From: Rhabdophis nuchalis | Taxonomy: Eukaryota; Chordata; Lepidosauria; Squamata; Natricidae | DNA length: 64,000 nucleotides | NCBI GenBank assembly: GCA_039707465.1 | Contig: CM077643.1 | Span: 241,278,230-241,342,229, forward strand | Direction: 5' to 3' | Shown: positions 61,725 to 64,000 of the stretch, piece by piece | How the letters are laid out: the number at the start of each line of letters is the position of its first letter | Position numbering within the stretch: position 1 is the stretch's first letter | Notes under the pieces: model-generated | Seen by the model: the letters and a program-made list of their open reading frames with translations, nothing else | The model's database searches: none | Told to the model about the DNA's origin: nothing | Translations under genes and position numbers: made by a program

Positions 61725-62226
61725 GAAGCAATGGGTGGAAACTAATCAAGGAGATAAGCAACTTAAAAACAAGGAGAACTTTCATAACAGAATAATTAAT
61801 CAGTGGAACAGCTTTCCTCCAGAAGTTGTAAATGCTCCAACACTGGAAGTTTTAAAGAAGAGATTGGATAACCATTTGTCTGAAGTGGTGTAGAGTTTCC
61901 TGCCTACGCAGTGGGTTGGATTAGAAGACGTCCAAGGTCCCTTCCAATTCTGTTACCCTGAAAATAAGACCTCCCCGGATAATAAGACCAATTGGGCTGT
62001 TGAGCGCATGCGCTAAAATAAGCCTTCCCTGAAAATATTGCCACACAGCAGCAGCCACGAGGTGACCATGCTCACTTCCTCCTGCACCTCAAAAATAATA
62101 AGACTTCCCCCAAAATAAGGCCAGATGCTTATTTCGGGAGTCAAAAGAAAATAAGACCCTGTCTTACTTTCGGGGAAACACGCTATTCTATTCTATTCTA
62201 TTCCATTCCATTCCATTCCATTCCAT
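61725..62226 (+). pseudogene. CR1 ORF2 C-terminus, right part, with TATTC tail
   Basis: It resumes at GAAGCAATGGGTGGAAACTA and gives NQWNSFPPEVVNAPTLEVLK-type residues (61,797-61,860), a natural end, then the 3' UTR. A 228-bp MITE (61956-62183) separates the UTR from its TATTC/CATTC tail (62,184-62,226). Confidence 0.87.
61956..62183. mobile_element. TA-flanked MITE in CR1 tail
   Basis: The left part CCCTGAAAATAAGACCTCCC and right part GTCTTACTTTCGGGGAAACA are imperfect inverted copies. TA lies at 61954-61955 and 62184-62185, and removing the element restores TGTTATTCTATTC, the expected CR1 tail. AATAAGAC phrases repeat inside. Confidence 0.75.
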
Positions 62227-63276
62227 CATATAGCAAGCTTAGCAAACCATGTCCTCATTTCTTTTTAAATTAGAAAAAGAGACACGGGTTGCAATTTGAG
62301 CAGCTAAAGGTAGCTTGGACTTATTTTACTTTGCCTTTTCTTTTTTATCTGAACACATCACTTGGCTTTGTCATGTTCTTTATTAAATTCAGGTTGTGCC
62401 TCTTATGAGAAAAGATAATTACATAAACAGAGGGTCGCCGTTCTCTTTGTTCCAATATAAAAGATCTTCCAGGTCATTTTATTAGATTTTGGCTCACCGA
62501 GTTTTCATGAGGATGTTTCTAAGCACAGGAGAAAACTACCCACTGCCAATCTCTGAAACCATAGTAGCTTCTATTATAAAATCTGCCCAATTGCCTTAAC
62601 ACCTACGAACCCAGCCAATATTTTCTAGCTTTTGTGAGGATATCCATTTGGGTCTGTATCTAACACCACTAGTTTCCAGAGTCTCAGGTCCAGAGGGTAG
62701 ATTGTTACTCCAGAAAAATTCTGCACTGCTTAGGAACCCAATAATCTAAAAATAAAGGTAATTCAATACAGATCTAACAGTGCCTTGGGGATATTCAAGA
62801 GAGTTTCTTTTCCAGTGAAAAATAAGCCCATACTGGAACAGACATCGGTTGTGCGAAATGCACACCAAACAGAAGTGAGAACAGGCTCTGATGATATGGG
62901 CCGTTTGATCAGATTCCTACGGTTGACAAAAGTCTGCTGGCTATAAAGAAACGAGATCCTTTGTTTAGGATGAGTGAAGATCCAAATGAGATCACACACA
63001 CTGCAGTCGCCTGCACAGGGCTCATGGGAATGGATTACACAGATGACAAAATCATAACCTCTCCTCTGATCAGTGGCCTTTAACGTGTAATTAATATGCT
63101 TAGAAAATCTTAGGCAAGTATCAAAGACGGGTTCATCCCCTGCATTTCAATCCCATTGCTGCCATTCACACTCTCTGGATCAGAGAATACGGCTTCCAGG
63201 ATTCAGAGCAGAGAGTGTTTGTCAAGGTGACATCCTGATAAGCTGGAATGGCAGGTTCCAAGGACCCACAGGACAG
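62227..63276. other. No feature recognised
   Basis: About 1 kb of unassigned DNA, with no transposon or coding exon seen. The minus ORF at 62763-62999 has no known domain. Confidence 0.4.
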
Positions 63277-63513
63277 CAATAGCACCACTTATATACCGCT
63301 TCACAGTGCTTTCCAGCCCCCTCTAAGCGGTTTACAGAGTCAGCCTCTTGCCCCCTACAATCTGGGTCCTCATTTTAGCCACCTCGGAAGGATGGAAGAC
63401 CGAGTGGACCTTGAGCCTGGTGGGATTTGAACTGTTAAACTGCAGGCAGCCAGCTGTCAGCAGAAGTAGCTTGCAGTACTGCACTCTAACCACTGCACCA
63501 CCACGGCTCTTGA
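63277..63513 (-). mobile_element. tRNA-derived squamate SINE (family 1), minus
   Basis: The minus-strand head AGCCGTGGTGGTGCAGTGG lies near 63,510 and the tail GTATATAAGTGGTGCTATTGC near 63,280. The B box is weak (ACAGTTCAAATCCC). Confidence 0.87.
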
Positions 63514-63574
63514 ATATGATGGCCATTCTCACAACCAAATTAGCCAGGTCAAGGAAAGGCAGAAAAACCAAACA

Positions 63575-64000
63575 TACAGTTATAGAATAACTGGCACCTG
63601 GCTCAATAGTAGTAACTGTGAGAAGGATCTTGGAGTTCATTTAAACATGAGCCAGCAGTGTGTTGCAGCTGCCAAAAAAGCCAACATAGTTCTAGGCTGC
63701 ATAAACAGAGGGATAGAATCAAGATCACAAACTGTTAAAATAATTTTACAATGCCTTGGTAAGACCACATTGTCTGTTGTATCCAGTTTTGGTTGCCATG
63801 ATGTAAAAAAATTGTTGAGACTCTAGAAAGAGAAGAGCAGCAAAGATGATTAGGGACTGGAGGCTAAAACACATAAAGAACAGTTGCTGGAATTGGGTAT
63901 GTCTAGTTTAATGAAAAGAAGGACTGGGGGTGACATAACAACAATGTTCCGATATCTCAGGTGTTGCCACAAAGAAGAGGGAGTCCAGCTATTCTCCAAA
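63575..64000 (+). pseudogene. CR1 ORF2 C-terminus, runs off the window
   Basis: NSSNCEKDLGV and LNMSQQCVAAAKKANIVLGC, then a [16 protein letters not shown] stretch, the CLGKTTL..Y-type region, and SLMKRRTG. It is cut by the window end just after TCCAGCTATTCTCCAAA. Several small indels make it non-coding. Confidence 0.87.

Overview
This looks like nuclear DNA from a squamate reptile, probably a snake. Evidence: tRNA-derived SINEs of the squamate type with internal A/B boxes, CR1 and L2-like LINEs in reptilian form, L1-type ORF1 and ORF2 relatives, a DIRS-type retroelement, many non-autonomous hAT elements with 8-bp target duplications, and abundant microsatellites. I found no exon, tRNA or rRNA gene that I would assign to the host. 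Every long ORF I could interpret belongs to a transposable element or to a tandem repeat that happens to stay open. The window is best read as intergenic or intronic DNA built by repeated nested transposition.

Layout. 0-2 kb: broken DIRS reverse transcriptase/RNase H. 2.3-5.7 kb: an L2-like LINE (minus strand) split by a 2.25-kb hAT-type element that carries a CpG-rich block with a near-perfect 78-bp-arm hairpin, a 0.7-kb GA array and a 30-bp tandem repeat. 5.7-14 kb: SINEs, nested hAT elements, a broken L1 ORF2 C-terminus and the best-preserved L2-like ORF2 C-terminus. 14.8-16.8 kb (minus), 26.6-28.1 kb (minus), 28.1-30.1 kb (plus) and 57.1-59.2 kb (plus): four copies of an L1-like element with only ORF1, resembling in organisation the mammalian HAL1 ('half-L1') elements. 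Two copies have intact 282-codon ORFs and 18-bp target duplications. 21.7-25.5 kb: solo LTR, a zinc-finger-tailed LINE remnant, and SINEs. 32.6-47.3 kb: SINEs, solo LTRs, CR1 fragments, Tc1/mariner-like and hAT elements, often inside each other. 47.6-49.1 kb: a GC-rich hAT-type element. 51.3-53.1 kb: a four-layer nest (39-bp tandem array > solo LTR > TA-flanked TIR element > 30-bp minisatellite). 56.8-62.2 kb: one CR1 copy broken by two tandem retroelements that share the same 15-bp target duplication. The window ends inside another CR1 copy.

How the parts relate. The ORF1-only elements have no reverse transcriptase, so mobilisation by an autonomous L1 acting in trans is inferred. The short hAT elements would need a transposase from elsewhere in the genome. 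CR1 and L2-like copies end in simple repeats that differ from copy to copy, so they probably contribute to the microsatellite load. Element edges were set by eye from target-site duplications and terminal repeats; where these are quoted the borders should be good to a few bases, otherwise they are approximate.
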